NCBI GenBank assembly: GCA_947034885.2
Contig: OX344755.2
Span: 2,501 to 66,500, forward strand
Origin: Thuidium tamariscinum
Taxonomy: Eukaryota > Streptophyta > Bryopsida > Hypnales > Thuidiaceae
DNA length: 64,000 nucleotides
Reading direction: 5' to 3'
The notes beneath the pieces are model-generated. The model ran no database searches and was not told where the DNA came from. It was given only the letters and a program-made list of their open reading frames with translations. A program made the translations under genes and the position numbers. The stretch's first letter is position 1, and every line of letters begins with the position of its first letter. Below, in pieces: positions 47,141-57,985 of the stretch.

Positions 47141-49745
47141 TTGGGGCATTTAGATTGCAAATATGAATTCAGAATTTGCAAAGCATTTCATGCGTGGAAA
47201 ATAAAATATTTCAGTGCTGACCGAGCGAGGGTCGATTCACCCCGGCCCTGTCAGGGAAGGGTTTATCATGAAACCCTAGTCGCTCTTCAGTGTCCTGTTG
47301 CGGGAGGTGAACTGTCCGCCGTAGCATTTTCAGCCGGTGGTCAGCGGTCATTTCTCTTACTAGTGACGGAGTCACCTGCTGGCGAACGAATTGCGGCAAC
47401 TGCTTCGTCAGGAGGAAATGCGTTGTACCTGGAAGACTCCAGACTTGTTCAACATTTCCAAACCGGTGCTTCACTACCACTGCTCTTCGCCTTCATTTCT
47501 TCCGCTGTTCGCATGAATTGAGAAAGAGAACACAGCGAGGAAGAATTCGAGGAAGATGGGAAATGCCTTGCAGACGATGCTGACTGTGTGCTAAGTAGTG
47601 GACGTGTTTTCCAGACAAGTGCCTTGTGAACAATGTTAGTGCCATCTGCGCTGAGGAGAACTCGCTGGTATGACTTCGTGACAGCTCGATGCTGGGGACA
47701 ATGGATGCTCAGATGTAGGGGGAGAATAAGTAGCCAACGCAGTCAGTGAATCTCTGGGAGACTTACTGAGCCATGAAAAAGGTATGTCAATTGGGCTTTC
47801 GCATTAGCGTTTGCAGTCTGATTGTCAGAGTCATTCAGCTTCGCTTCACCTTTCCTGTGCAGGCAGCCACTTCTTGGGTTGCTGAGAGAGAAGGAGGTGC
47901 TTGAGTCACTCCAGCGTGACTCCATTATGAGTTGTGCATTTTCTCCATTTTGTCTACGTTGCTTTTTGGGAATCTGCAGAAACGTCATTCCAAATTCCGC
48001 AAGTTCTTGATTGTTGTCATAGATTCCGAACTTTGACTGACGAACTTGGTTGCGGCAGGCGTCAGTGGAGCGGGATATGTCGCTTCTTCTTGTGCAGTAC
48101 GATGTGCTCTTCGTGAAGGTGCATGACTTGGAAGAATTTTTCGGTCTCTTCAATGACAGCACCGTCCTCTTCATAGCGATGTGAGTCTTTTGGGTCTGAA
48201 ATTCGACTTCAGCTCATGAAGCGGAACAGTTGGAAGAGAATTTCAGAACCTCAATGTGAGTTCAGCAATATCCATGCTCATTGTCATGTTCACGTGTAGA
48301 TAGCAATGTACATTTTAGGGTAATGAGCTCCCGTGGTCTCATTCTGTACCTCCGTGAACGTAGTAATTGGTTGTGTTCTGCACTCTAGCGGTTTCAAAAG
48401 GTGAGAGCAGTCATTGGTGCTCACCATGTCATCTTTTGTATTCTGGTTCCCTTCTTGTCATTTTCCCATTTTGTTTGTGTTGTTTTCCACATGTGGATCA
48501 CTATCAAGGAGCTTGTAGAAACGTGTACATGGCTTTCTTGTTCTCATCATGTGCACTGTATCGTATATGCAGGTCAATAAGAACATGACCTGGAAATAGA
48601 ATGCTACGTGAATGTGCTTCATTCAGTCTTTAGGTATGATCGTTTCTGTTCATCAGGTGGAGAGAATGCTGCAGCAAGAAAGTGATTTGTACCAAGGAGT
48701 TGGGATGCAAGCTCTGAACTTCCCATATAAATATAAGCTTTCAATTGAAGTAGAGTAATGTTCTGCTTCCACATGTTACACTAGTGCTTGTCTCAGTAGT
48801 TCTTCACACACTCGAGCAAACACAATTTGTAATCTTTGCAAAGTCGCGAATTACACAAAATAGCTGTTACATTACTGCTAGGAAGGAAGAAAGGGACGCC
48901 TCTGACTGTGGACAAACGGCACATGTGGGCGGGACTGTAGCTACAGACGTGTTCGTTGATTCCACTTGTGTCGGACACACAGAGAAAATCATATCAGAAG
49001 GGCATTGGTAACCTGGTCAACGACCGTTTCCTTTGTTCCCCTTTTGCAGACGCCGGGCTGCCCAACTGCATCATTTCCGTAACACTGTCCATAGATCGTG
49101 GACAGTGTGTCCACCTTCGGTCAGCAACACTAGTCGCAGCCCGCTTTCTCCCACGGTGCCCGGCCCGACGTTCAAGGGTTAATGTGTTCGGGTTTTCAGG
49201 ATTGGAGGTAGTAGCAGATTTTTCGCACATGTAGTTTCGGGTCAATTTGATGTGTTTCTGTCCACAGATTCAATTCTGAGGTCCATTCCGGCGTTGTTCT
49301 TTGTGATATTCTTCTTAGTAACAGTTAATGTGAATTGATTTCTGTAATGCAGGCAGTTAGTGATGGGACTGTCACCTCAATTGGTGTCGTGGGATTTAGA
49401 TTGTAGACAACAATTGCAGTGCAGGAGAGAACAGAGAATCTTTTTGTCGGTGCGTGGACTAGGTGGTGCACAGGTGAGTGAATTAAGCGGCTGGATGGCT
49501 TGTGACATGGGTTGGACTACTGTGGTCATGCTGATAACAAATGTGTCGAACTATGAGGTCTCCTTTACAGCAATGTTTGATAAAGAGGTTGTCACATTTT
49601 TCCAAACGTAACCGGATATGAACATGGTTGGCCGAACCTAAACCCCGGTATTGATGGGAAGAGCGCTTTGAATGGTACGAAGTTGCTTATTAACAGAGTG
49701 TTGACGTTTTTGTACCCAGGATATGTGTGCAATCTCAGTTTTCAG
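47140..49745 (+). other. GC-richer upstream region with exon-like segments
   Basis: Base composition rises from about 47.2 kb, and several acceptor-like sites occur, such as CCCTTTTGCAG before 49050 and TGTAATGCAG before 49353. One candidate exon, 49353-49473, is open in a single frame (GLSPQLVSWDLDCRQQ...) and ends at CAG|GTGAGT in phase 0. A perfect 10-bp stem with a 7-nt loop lies at 49082-49108 (ACACTGTCCA and complement). These are probably 5' exons and leader introns of the OSB/PPR locus, but I cannot chain them with confidence. Confidence 0.35.
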
Positions 49746-50909
49746 GTCTCCATGGCCTATCGACCCTTCTTTATCCCTGCCCCTGTCCTCTTACATACGA
49801 GGCAGTGGACCAATCCGGTGTTCACCATTTTCATCAGCTTGGAAGAGATCACCCTCGAATGCCAGTGCTTCAGGTATGTATCATATGCCCATCGTCACAG
49901 AGAGAGTTTGCCTCTCCTGGTGAGAATGTGACTGACATGGGTAAAGCATGTTGCGATGGATTCAGGTGAATTGCAGTCCGTTGAAGAACTTTGGAAAGAG
50001 TACTTTGCGGATCCTACGCAGTGGTGGGACAACAGAGCTGACAAGGTATGACTAGATAAAAGAAAGCGGATACAATACTCGGCTCAACAAGTGACGGGAC
50101 GTTTCTTGCTTGTACAAGGCCATGGGCACTTGTGGGCACTTCGTAAAGCAACAAGTAGTATGAAATTGCGTTGTTTGCTGTCATTGAGTGGAGTGAACAC
50201 TGCTCAGATCATTGCAGTGTCATCAACAAATATTCCTGGAATATTGATTGTTAGATGCAAAATGAATATGAGACAGTTTTTAGGATCTGATCATGGGTTG
50301 TGGTGCCTACAGAGGAATCCTAGATCACCTGACTTTAGGCATAAGGTGGCAAGGAAAGCGCTTTGGATATATGGCTGGTCAACTCCACCATGGGCAAAGG
50401 CAATGCTCAAGTTGACAACTGAAGGGAGAATGCAACCTCCTGTTGATTATCGCTCCAAAGATTCTCAAGACACAACACAAGGAGACAGGTAACTTAGGAA
50501 CTGAGTTGGCTACCTTGTCTAGTGACTAGAGTAGGTGCATCCAGAAATATGTGATTTTGGGTGAGTTTAAGGATTTTTGTGTGTGCAATATGCTTTGTTC
50601 TTCCTTTTGGTTGTTGGGTGCACATAAAGTGGAATGATTTGCAATGAATTGCTGAGTATGTGAGAGATATTCAGAATTCAAATGGATGGATGCAAATTTG
50701 TGGAAGTTGAAATATGTGATTACTGGGCATTAGTGGGCTTGCACCCTTTCACTGTGTATCAGTGTTCTTCTTTCGAAGGGATTTCTATTGAAGACTCTAT
50801 TGATGAATCAGGCTATCTAAGGGCTACAATGGAAGAGGACACATTGTGCCTAGTACTGCAAGAGAGTCGAGGCATATTGCACCGGGTGGTGGCGGTAGTA
50901 AGTCCTTGA
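49746..50909 (+). CDS. OSB-like exons with a PDF motif
   Basis: Three exons join in phase. Exon 49746-49873 is Ser/Pro-rich and ends G|GTATGT in phase 1. Exon 49966-50045 encodes GELQSVEELWKEYFADPTQW then WDNRADK and ends AAG|GTATG. Exon 50313-50488 encodes RNPRSPDFRHKVARKALWIY then GWSTPPWAKAMLKL and ends in phase 2 at ACAG|GTAACT. Together these make the WWDNR...NPxxPDFxHK...ALWI...PPWxKxxL block, the PDF motif of plant OSB proteins (organellar single-stranded-DNA binding). An OB-fold that should precede it was not found. After 50488, one acceptor (exon from 50675) keeps a frame open to a stop at 50907-50909; another (50812) enters the PPR frame instead. Confidence 0.55.
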
Positions 50910-53900
50910 AAACTGCAAGAAACACGACTGAAGCAATTGGTAATTTGAAGAATGGACTAGAGCAAGGCATGGCCATCGACTCGTTTATGTATGTTGAAGT
51001 TTTGAGACGGTGCTTGAAGGAGGAAAACCTTAATGTTAATGTCGCGAAGCAGGTCCACGACTACATCAACCAGAGGGGAATGGAGCAGAATACATATGTG
51101 GCAAACAACCTAGTGAGCGTGTATATTAGGTGTGGAGAATTGCAGTATGCACGTGGAGTGTTTGATAAACTTGTGAACAAGAACGTGTTCAGTTGGACCA
51201 TTATGATTGGAGGTTATGCAAAGCACAATCATGCTGAAAAAGCAATGGAACTTTTCAATCAAATGTCCCAAAAAGGGGTCCAGCCAACTGCATTTACTTT
51301 CTTGAGCGTCTTGAAGGCATGTGCCGATCCATCAGCTTTGCAGTGGGGCAAAGAAGTTCATGCGTATGTAAGACATGCCGGGCTTGAGTCGGACTTGCGT
51401 GTGGGCACTGCGCTTGTCCACATGTATGGAAAGTGTGGCAGTTTGGTTGATGCTCGGCTAGTTTTCGACCGGATGGAGGCTCGTGATGTGATCACGTGGA
51501 ACGTGATGATTGGTGGACTTGCAGACAATGGGTGTGGGAGTGAAGCATATGGACTGCTTCTCCAAATGAAACAGGAAGGCCTCGAACCCAATGCAATCAC
51601 GTTTGCGAGCATTCTGAATCCATGTTCAAGCGCAGGGGCTTTAGAGTGGGTGAAGGAGGTTCACAGGGATGTTCTCAAAGCGGGACTTGAGTCGGATTTG
51701 CGTGTGGGCACTGCGCTTGTCCGCATGTATGGAAAGTGTGGCAGTTTGATTGATGCTCGGCTAGTTTTCGACCGGATGGAGGTTCGTGATGTGATCACAT
51801 GGAACGTGATGATTGGTGGATTTGCCGAACACGGATGTGGGCAGGAAGCTTATGAACTGTTTATGCAAATGCAAAGGGAAAGCTTTAAACCCGATGCATT
51901 TACTTATGTGAGCATTTTGGATCCATGTTCAAGCGCCGGGGCTTTGGAGTGGGTGAAGGAGGTTCACAGGGATGTGCTCAAAGCGGGACTTGACTCGGAT
52001 TTGCGTGTGGGTAATGCGCTTGTCCACATGTATGGAAAGTGTGGCAGTTTGGTTGATGCTCGGCTAGTTTTCGACCGGATGGAGGCTCGTGATGTGATCA
52101 CGTGGAACGTGATGATTGGTGGACTTGCAGACCATGGGTGTGGGAGTGAAGCATATGGACTGCTTCTCCAAATGGAACAGGAAGGCCTCGAACCCAATGC
52201 AATCACGTTTGCGAGCATTCTGAATCCATGTTCAAGCGCAGGGGCTTTAGAGTGGGTGAAGGAGGTTCACAGGCATGTTCTCAAAGCGGGACTTGAGTCG
52301 GATTTGCGTGTGGGCAATGCGCTTGTCCACATGTATGGAAAGTGTGGCAGTTTGATTGATGCTCGGCTAGTTTTCGACCGGATGGAGGTTCGTGATGTGA
52401 TCACATGGAACGTGATGATTGGTGGACTTGCAGACCATGGGTGTAGGAGTGAAGCATATGGACTGCTTCTCCAAATGAAACAGGAAGGCCTGGAACCCAA
52501 TGCATTCACTTATGCGAGCATTCTGAATCCATGTTCAAGCGCTGGGGCTTTGGAGTGGGTGAAGGAGGTTCACAGGGATGTTCTCAAAGCGGGACTTGAG
52601 TCGGATTTGCGTGTGGGCACTGCGCTTGTCCGCATGTATGGAAAGTGTGGCAGTTTGATTGATGCTCGGCTAGTTTTCGACCGGATGGAGGCTCGTGATG
52701 TGATCACGTGGAACGTGATGATTGCTGGACTTGCCGAACACGGATGTGGGCAGGAAGCTTATGAACTGTTTATGCAAATGCAAAGGGAAAGCTTTAAACC
52801 CGATGCATTTACTTATGTGAGCATTTTGGATCCATGTTCAAGCGCTGGGGCTTTGGTGTGGGTGAAGGAGGTTCACAGGCATGTGCTCAAAGCGGGACTT
52901 GAGTCGGATTTGCGTGTGGGCAATGCGCTTGTCCACATGTATGGAAAGTGTGGCAGTTTGGTTGATGCTCGGCTAGTTTTCGACCAGATGGAGGCTCGTG
53001 ATGTGATCACGTGGAACGTGATGATTGGTGGACTTGCAGACCATGGGTGTGGGAGTGAAGCATATGGACTGCTTCTCCAAATGGAACAGGAAGGCCTCGA
53101 ACCCAATGCATTCACGTATGTGAGCATTCTGAATCCATGTTCAAGCGCAGGGGCTTTAGAGTGGGTGAAGGAGGTTCACAGGCATGTTCTCAAAGCGGGA
53201 CTTGAGTCGGATTTGCGTGTGGGCACTGCGCTTGTCCGCATCTATGGAGAGTGTGGTAGTTTGGTTGATGCTCGGCTAGTTTTCGACCGGATGGAGGCTC
53301 GTGACGTAATCACTTGGAACGTGATGATTGGTGGACTTGCAGACCATGGATGTGGGCACGAAGCCCTGGAAGTGTTCAAAAATATGATTGCAGACGGTGT
53401 GGAGCCAAATGTGATCTCCTTCGTTGCAGTGTTGTCGGCCTGTAGTCATGCTGGCTTTGTGGATGAGGGCCGTAGACTTTTTCTCGCTATGACACAAGAT
53501 GATGGCATCGAACCTACTGTTGTGCTTTGTAACTGCATGGTGGATGTTCTTGGCCGAGCAGGACACTTGGAGGAAGCAAAGCTCTTGATTGGGAACATGC
53601 CTGTGGAACCAGATGGGGCAACTTGGGGAGCCTTGCTTGGTGCTTGTAGAACGTACGGTAATGTGGATTTGGGCAAACTTGCCGCTAATGAGCGTCTCAA
53701 GTTGGAACTGATGGATGCTTCTGCATACGTGCTTCTCTCGAATATCTATGCTGCAGCTGGCAAGTGGGAGGAGGTGCTGTGGGTGCGCAATATGATGCAG
53801 GAGAGAGGTATACGCAAGGAGCCAGGGCGTAGCTGGATTGAAGTTGATAACAAGGTCCATGACTTCGTTGTAGGGGATACTTCTCACTCAGAAGCGAAGG

Positions 53901-54229
53901 AGATCTATGCGGAGCTGAGGAGATTGAGTGAGAAAATTAAGGCCGAAGGGTACATTCCTGATACCCGGCTAGTGTTGCGGAACATTGATGAGGAGGAGAA
54001 AGAACTTGCTCTTTGCTCCCATAGTGAGAAGTTGGCTATTGCTTACGGACTCATGCGGACACCCCTTGGAGAGCCAATTCGGGTGTTCAAGAACCTTCGA
54101 GTGTGTTCAGATTGCCACACAGCAACCAAGTTTATCTCAAAGGCGTTTGAACGAGAGATTGTTGTGAGGGATGCTAATCGCTTTCACCACTTCCAAAATG
54201 GCATGTGTTCTTGTGGTGATTACTGGTGA
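50846..54229 (+). CDS. PLS-class PPR protein with complete DYW domain
   Basis: The frame is open from 50807 to TGA at 54227; the first in-frame ATG is at 50969, but conserved-looking text (NTTEAIGNLKNGLEQG) precedes it, so an upstream exon probably supplies the start. Residues here count from 50846. S, P and L motifs of 31, 35 and 35 residues repeat. Residues 172-777 are six near-identical 101-residue S-P-L modules; a seventh (from 778) leads into the C-terminal L2-S2-E1-E2 motifs. A PG box starts at 993 (PGRSWIEV). The DYW cytidine-deaminase-like domain has HSE at 1059-1061, CSDCH at 1087-1091 and ends CSCGDYW (1121-1127), so zinc and catalytic residues are all present. Such proteins perform C-to-U editing of plastid or mitochondrial RNA. 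No transit peptide is visible in this exon. No lesion seen. Confidence 0.93.
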   Translation: MPSTARESRHIAPGGGGSKSLKTARNTTEAIGNLKNGLEQGMAIDSFMYVEVLRRCLKEENLNVNVAKQVHDYINQRGMEQNTYVANNLVSVYIRCGELQYARGVFDKLVNKNVFSWTIMIGGYAKHNHAEKAMELFNQMSQKGVQPTAFTFLSVLKACADPSALQWGKEVHAYVRHAGLESDLRVGTALVHMYGKCGSLVDARLVFDRMEARDVITWNVMIGGLADNGCGSEAYGLLLQMKQEGLEPNAITFASILNPCSSAGALEWVKEVHRDVLKAGLESDLRVGTALVRMYGKCGSLIDARLVFDRMEVRDVITWNVMIGGFAEHGCGQEAYELFMQMQRESFKPDAFTYVSILDPCSSAGALEWVKEVHRDVLKAGLDSDLRVGNALVHMYGKCGSLVDARLVFDRMEARDVITWNVMIGGLADHGCGSEAYGLLLQMEQEGLEPNAITFASILNPCSSAGALEWVKEVHRHVLKAGLESDLRVGNALVHMYGKCGSLIDARLVFDRMEVRDVITWNVMIGGLADHGCRSEAYGLLLQMKQEGLEPNAFTYASILNPCSSAGALEWVKEVHRDVLKAGLESDLRVGTALVRMYGKCGSLIDARLVFDRMEARDVITWNVMIAGLAEHGCGQEAYELFMQMQRESFKPDAFTYVSILDPCSSAGALVWVKEVHRHVLKAGLESDLRVGNALVHMYGKCGSLVDARLVFDQMEARDVITWNVMIGGLADHGCGSEAYGLLLQMEQEGLEPNAFTYVSILNPCSSAGALEWVKEVHRHVLKAGLESDLRVGTALVRIYGECGSLVDARLVFDRMEARDVITWNVMIGGLADHGCGHEALEVFKNMIADGVEPNVISFVAVLSACSHAGFVDEGRRLFLAMTQDDGIEPTVVLCNCMVDVLGRAGHLEEAKLLIGNMPVEPDGATWGALLGACRTYGNVDLGKLAANERLKLELMDASAYVLLSNIYAAAGKWEEVLWVRNMMQERGIRKEPGRSWIEVDNKVHDFVVGDTSHSEAKEIYAELRRLSEKIKAEGYIPDTRLVLRNIDEEEKELALCSHSEKLAIAYGLMRTPLGEPIRVFKNLRVCSDCHTATKFISKAFEREIVVRDANRFHHFQNGMCSCGDYW
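51359..53388 (+). repeat. 303-bp coding tandem repeats within the PPR gene
   Basis: Modules start at 51359, 51662, 51965, 52268, 52571, 52874 and 53177. Modules 2 and 5 share the distinctive half GQEAYELFMQMQRESFKPDA, while modules 3 and 6 share the GSEAYGLLLQMEQEG form, so a three-module, 909-bp segment appears to have been duplicated. The last module departs from the others after about 53350. Confidence 0.93.
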
Positions 54230-55851
54230 CAAGGTTGGCAATCTTGATTAATTGTAGCCTATGTTATTTTTTGTAGCTCTTCATTGGAGTTTGTCATCAT
54301 TTGTGAATATGTTACGATGTTGATCATTGATTGAAAACTATTGCATTGGTTGGAAATGATTCTAGGTTCTTGTTCATAGAGGTTGTCACCTCTTGCATTT
54401 TCTTCAACTATTGTTTTTGTGAAGAGTACAAAATCAAAGGTTGGCAAATTTAGCTATAGAAATAATTGTAGCACTATGATTCACGGAACATCCTTTGGTT
54501 GGCAGCATCAAAATCTTAAGATTCTTTGTAGAACAGACTATGCACATGGAAATATCAATTGATTATTTTGAAGTCCTTCCTTTGAAAAGGAAACCATTTT
54601 AACTTATAATTTTATTTTAGAATAGTAGGAGGTCCAAAAAGTAACCATGTGAGAAAAACCATCTCTGTGAGGAAAATAGTGTAGGCAATCAATAATTTTG
54701 TTATGCTCATGGGAAGAGAAATGAACATTGCTGCTTTGGTGATGACAATGACAATATTTTGGGTTGACTAGAATTAATTACGAATCATTGAAGCAAAGTT
54801 ATTGTAGGTATCTATTAGTGTTCATAGGGGTGAGTTGTAATAAGTGCACAAATAATATTAAATGGAGTTATGGAACACATGAATGCATGAAGCCAGTAAG
54901 GTATAAGGGTCTTATAATGGACCATCCAAGGGCTGAAACGAAATTTCAGGGAGGTAAAACTTTTAGAAATATTTTTCAGTAAATTTTCTTGGAAAGACAA
55001 GTAGAATTGACATCTAGGCTAAGTTGTTTCAGATTTTTTTGACCTTTTTTGAATTACTTAACAAATTTTGAAGTCAAAAGGGTATAGGGCTCTAAAATGG
55101 TGTCCTAGCTAAAATATACTCTATCAGTATACTATTGAAGGCTATGAAAAAGCAACATGTGCAAGTATTGTACATTTAAGATAGGGCACCATTTTAGAAT
55201 CTGCTCCATTTATGAGCCTTCTACCTTAGCTAGAAGAGTTCATAAAAGTCTTCATAGTGCATGCCAAGAAACCAAAAATGGATTGTTGTGTGTGACACCA
55301 ATCAACTAAGAATAGTTTAATTGAATATAGATGTTTTCTATTTGTTAAAATAAGCATGTCACATCTTACCTTTTTAGACACTAATTTTTTTATTAGCCTT
55401 AGTGTCTTCAAAATTTAAGCCCATGATTTCTTTATAGTACATAGTACTTTATGAAATTAAAAATGGAGCCAACAAGATCTAAAATAAAGCTTTTATTACT
55501 CTCATATAATAAACACGACAAGTTTCTTCAAAAATTTAATTAAAATGCACTCTAACTAACCTCAGAAAGGTCTTAAAACTACTTACTTGGATATAAATTC
55601 GCTCATAGTATTGAACTTACTTCATTTCAATGTGGACATGCACTATTTCAGAGCCTTTTGTAGGAGTGGTTCTATATGACCGCTTGGTTTTTGAGCCTGC
55701 TACCATAGTGAGTTTTCTATGGTTGCTTCAACTTTTGTGCTTATAATTAGGTAACTTGATTTTTGATCCTTGCCTTGGTTTCAATTTTGGAAGTTTATCT
55801 CTACAAGACAATGTACATTTAACAAAAGTTGTCAAAAATTGTCATATTTAA
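54230..55851. other. 3' flank of the PPR gene and intergenic DNA
   Basis: No gene seen. The PPR 3'-UTR presumably occupies the first few hundred bases. Confidence 0.5.
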
Positions 55852-57250
55852 GTACAATGGGGTACCAATCAAAATGTTGTTTTTGAATTCGCTGTGAGAA
55901 AAATTTCAATATTGCCAACTTTGAAAGCCTCCCGAGAGCTCAAAAATTGGTATTTTACTACAGAATTTTTACCACAGCATCATCTTTAAATTAATCACAT
56001 GTATACCAAATTTCAAGGCCAAAAGATTCAGCAAAAAAAAGTTATTCAGTATTTACAAACATGGGTAGTGGTGAGAAACATTTCACTACTTTCAACTTTG
56101 ACACCTTCCTAAGGATTGAGTTTTTTTTCTTTTACCATGAAATTTTTGTCATGAAAGAAACTCTATGTTTTTAATATGTGTAAAAAATTTCAAGGTAAAA
56201 ACATTTGTTTTTAAGAAGATATTTGAAATCTCCCAACAAGTGTAGTTTTGAGAAAATTTTTACAATTGCCAACTTTGACACCCTCCCAAGGGCTGAAAAA
56301 TTGGGTTCTTACCATGAATTTTTTTTTGTGAAGTCATCTCTATGTTGATAATATGAGATATAAATTTCAAATTCAAATGAATTATCAAAACAAAGATATA
56401 CAAAATCTACCAACATGTGTAGTTGTGATAAAATTTTCACTACTACCAACTTTGACACCCTCCAAAGGGCTACAAATTTGTGTATTTAACATGAATTTTT
56501 TTGAGTAAGATCAGCTCTAAGTTGATAATATATGTTTCAAATTTCAAGTTCAAAACACTTACCCAAAAAAAGATATTCAAAATCTCTCAACATGTGTAGT
56601 TGTGAGGTTGAGTTTTTACATTCGTGTCAAACTTTGCTCCACAAAATAACACTATACTAAGGGCTCAAAAACTCCTCACAACTACACATGTTGGTAGATT
56701 TTGTATATCTTTGTTTTGATAATTCATTTGAATTTGAAATTTATATCTCATATTATCAACATAGAGATGACTTCACAAAAAAAAATTCATGGTAAGAACC
56801 CAATTTTTCAGCCCTTGGGAGGGTGTCAAAGTTGGCAATTGTGAAAATTTCTCAAAACTATACCTGTTGGGAGATTTCAAATATCTTCTTAAAAACAAAT
56901 GTTTTTACCTTGAAATTTTTTACACATATTAAAAACATAGATTTTCTTTCATGACAAAAATTTCATGGTAAAAGAAAAAAAACTCAATCCTTAGGAAGGT
57001 GTCAAAGTTGAAAGTAGTGAAATGTTTCTCACCACTACCCATGTTTGTAAATACTGAATAACTTTTTTTTGGTGAATCTTTTGGCCTTGAAATTTGGTGT
57101 ACATATAATTAACTTAAGGATGATTTTGTGGTAAAAATTTCTTGGTAAAATACCAATTTTTGAGCTCTCGGGAGGCTTTCAAAGTTGGCAATTTTGAAAT
57201 TTTTCTCACTGTGAATTCGAAAACGACATTTTGATTGGTACCCCACTGTA
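55852..57250. mobile_element. Large foldback element built of ~177-bp modules
   Basis: The left arm (about 55852-56431) and right arm (about 56671-57250) are inverted repeats of about 580 bp with few mismatches, separated by about 240 bp. The outer ends are GTACAATGGGGTACCAATCA and, reversed, GTACAGTGGGGTACCAATCA. Within the left arm and spacer, the text CAACTTTGACACCCTCCCAAGG recurs in variants at about 55916, 56094, 56269 and 56447, so the arms are themselves tandem repeats of about 175-178 bp. No coding capacity. No clear target duplication was found. Confidence 0.8.
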
Positions 57251-57837
57251 CATTCATTTGAGAGAACATACAATTTATATATAAAAAGGATTTCTTTGGA
57301 CCTTGTTCAATAGTGTTAGAAATATTTAGTTTCTCATGGAATGAGATTATAGCACTTCATATATTTTTTTTACCATTGCCTATTATATCATAGTAGTTAT
57401 ATATGTGCCAAATTTTAAGAACTATTAAGTTTTTTTCACCAATTGCTCAAAGTTGCACTTTTTGCCAAAGAAACTTGAAGCAATATAACTTTTAATTTGG
57501 ACATGCAATTGATAGAAAAATATATATGTATTTTGATGAAGTTCATATAATTCTATGTCTTGTTTCAAATTTTCACAAACATCCATTCAAAAATGACTTC
57601 TACAATACCAACCTAAACTTCCCATTGTCCTTTTGACCTTTAAAGGTTAATATTCAAACTAGGTGATTCAATTGTATGTGATGTTTGTCAATGTCACTAT
57701 AAATTCAAGAATAAATTATTTTTGATTTGGAATGTACTTTTACAATAATATAGGATTGTTTACATGGTACTATTTTTTCGTCCATTTCTTGTTCTTTTAT
57801 ATTTGATTGGTTTGAATGGTCTTTATTTGTTGCCATA
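57251..57837. other. Intergenic AT-rich DNA
   Basis: Nothing supported here. Confidence 0.45.
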
Positions 57838-57985
57838 GGTGTTCTATTTACACTTTAGGTTTGAAGCCATTTCTTGAGTGATTGTGTATAAATTTTAGGC
57901 TTTTCAATTGTGATAAGTGATCCACTTTAGGAACAATAATTAGTTTTTTATGTCAATAATTTTTCCTATTAGTATGAGAAACTAA

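Noticed and set aside
51358-53887. Minus-strand frames of 80-203 codons inside the PPR gene
   Set aside because: They repeat every 303 bp as shadows of the PPR modules.
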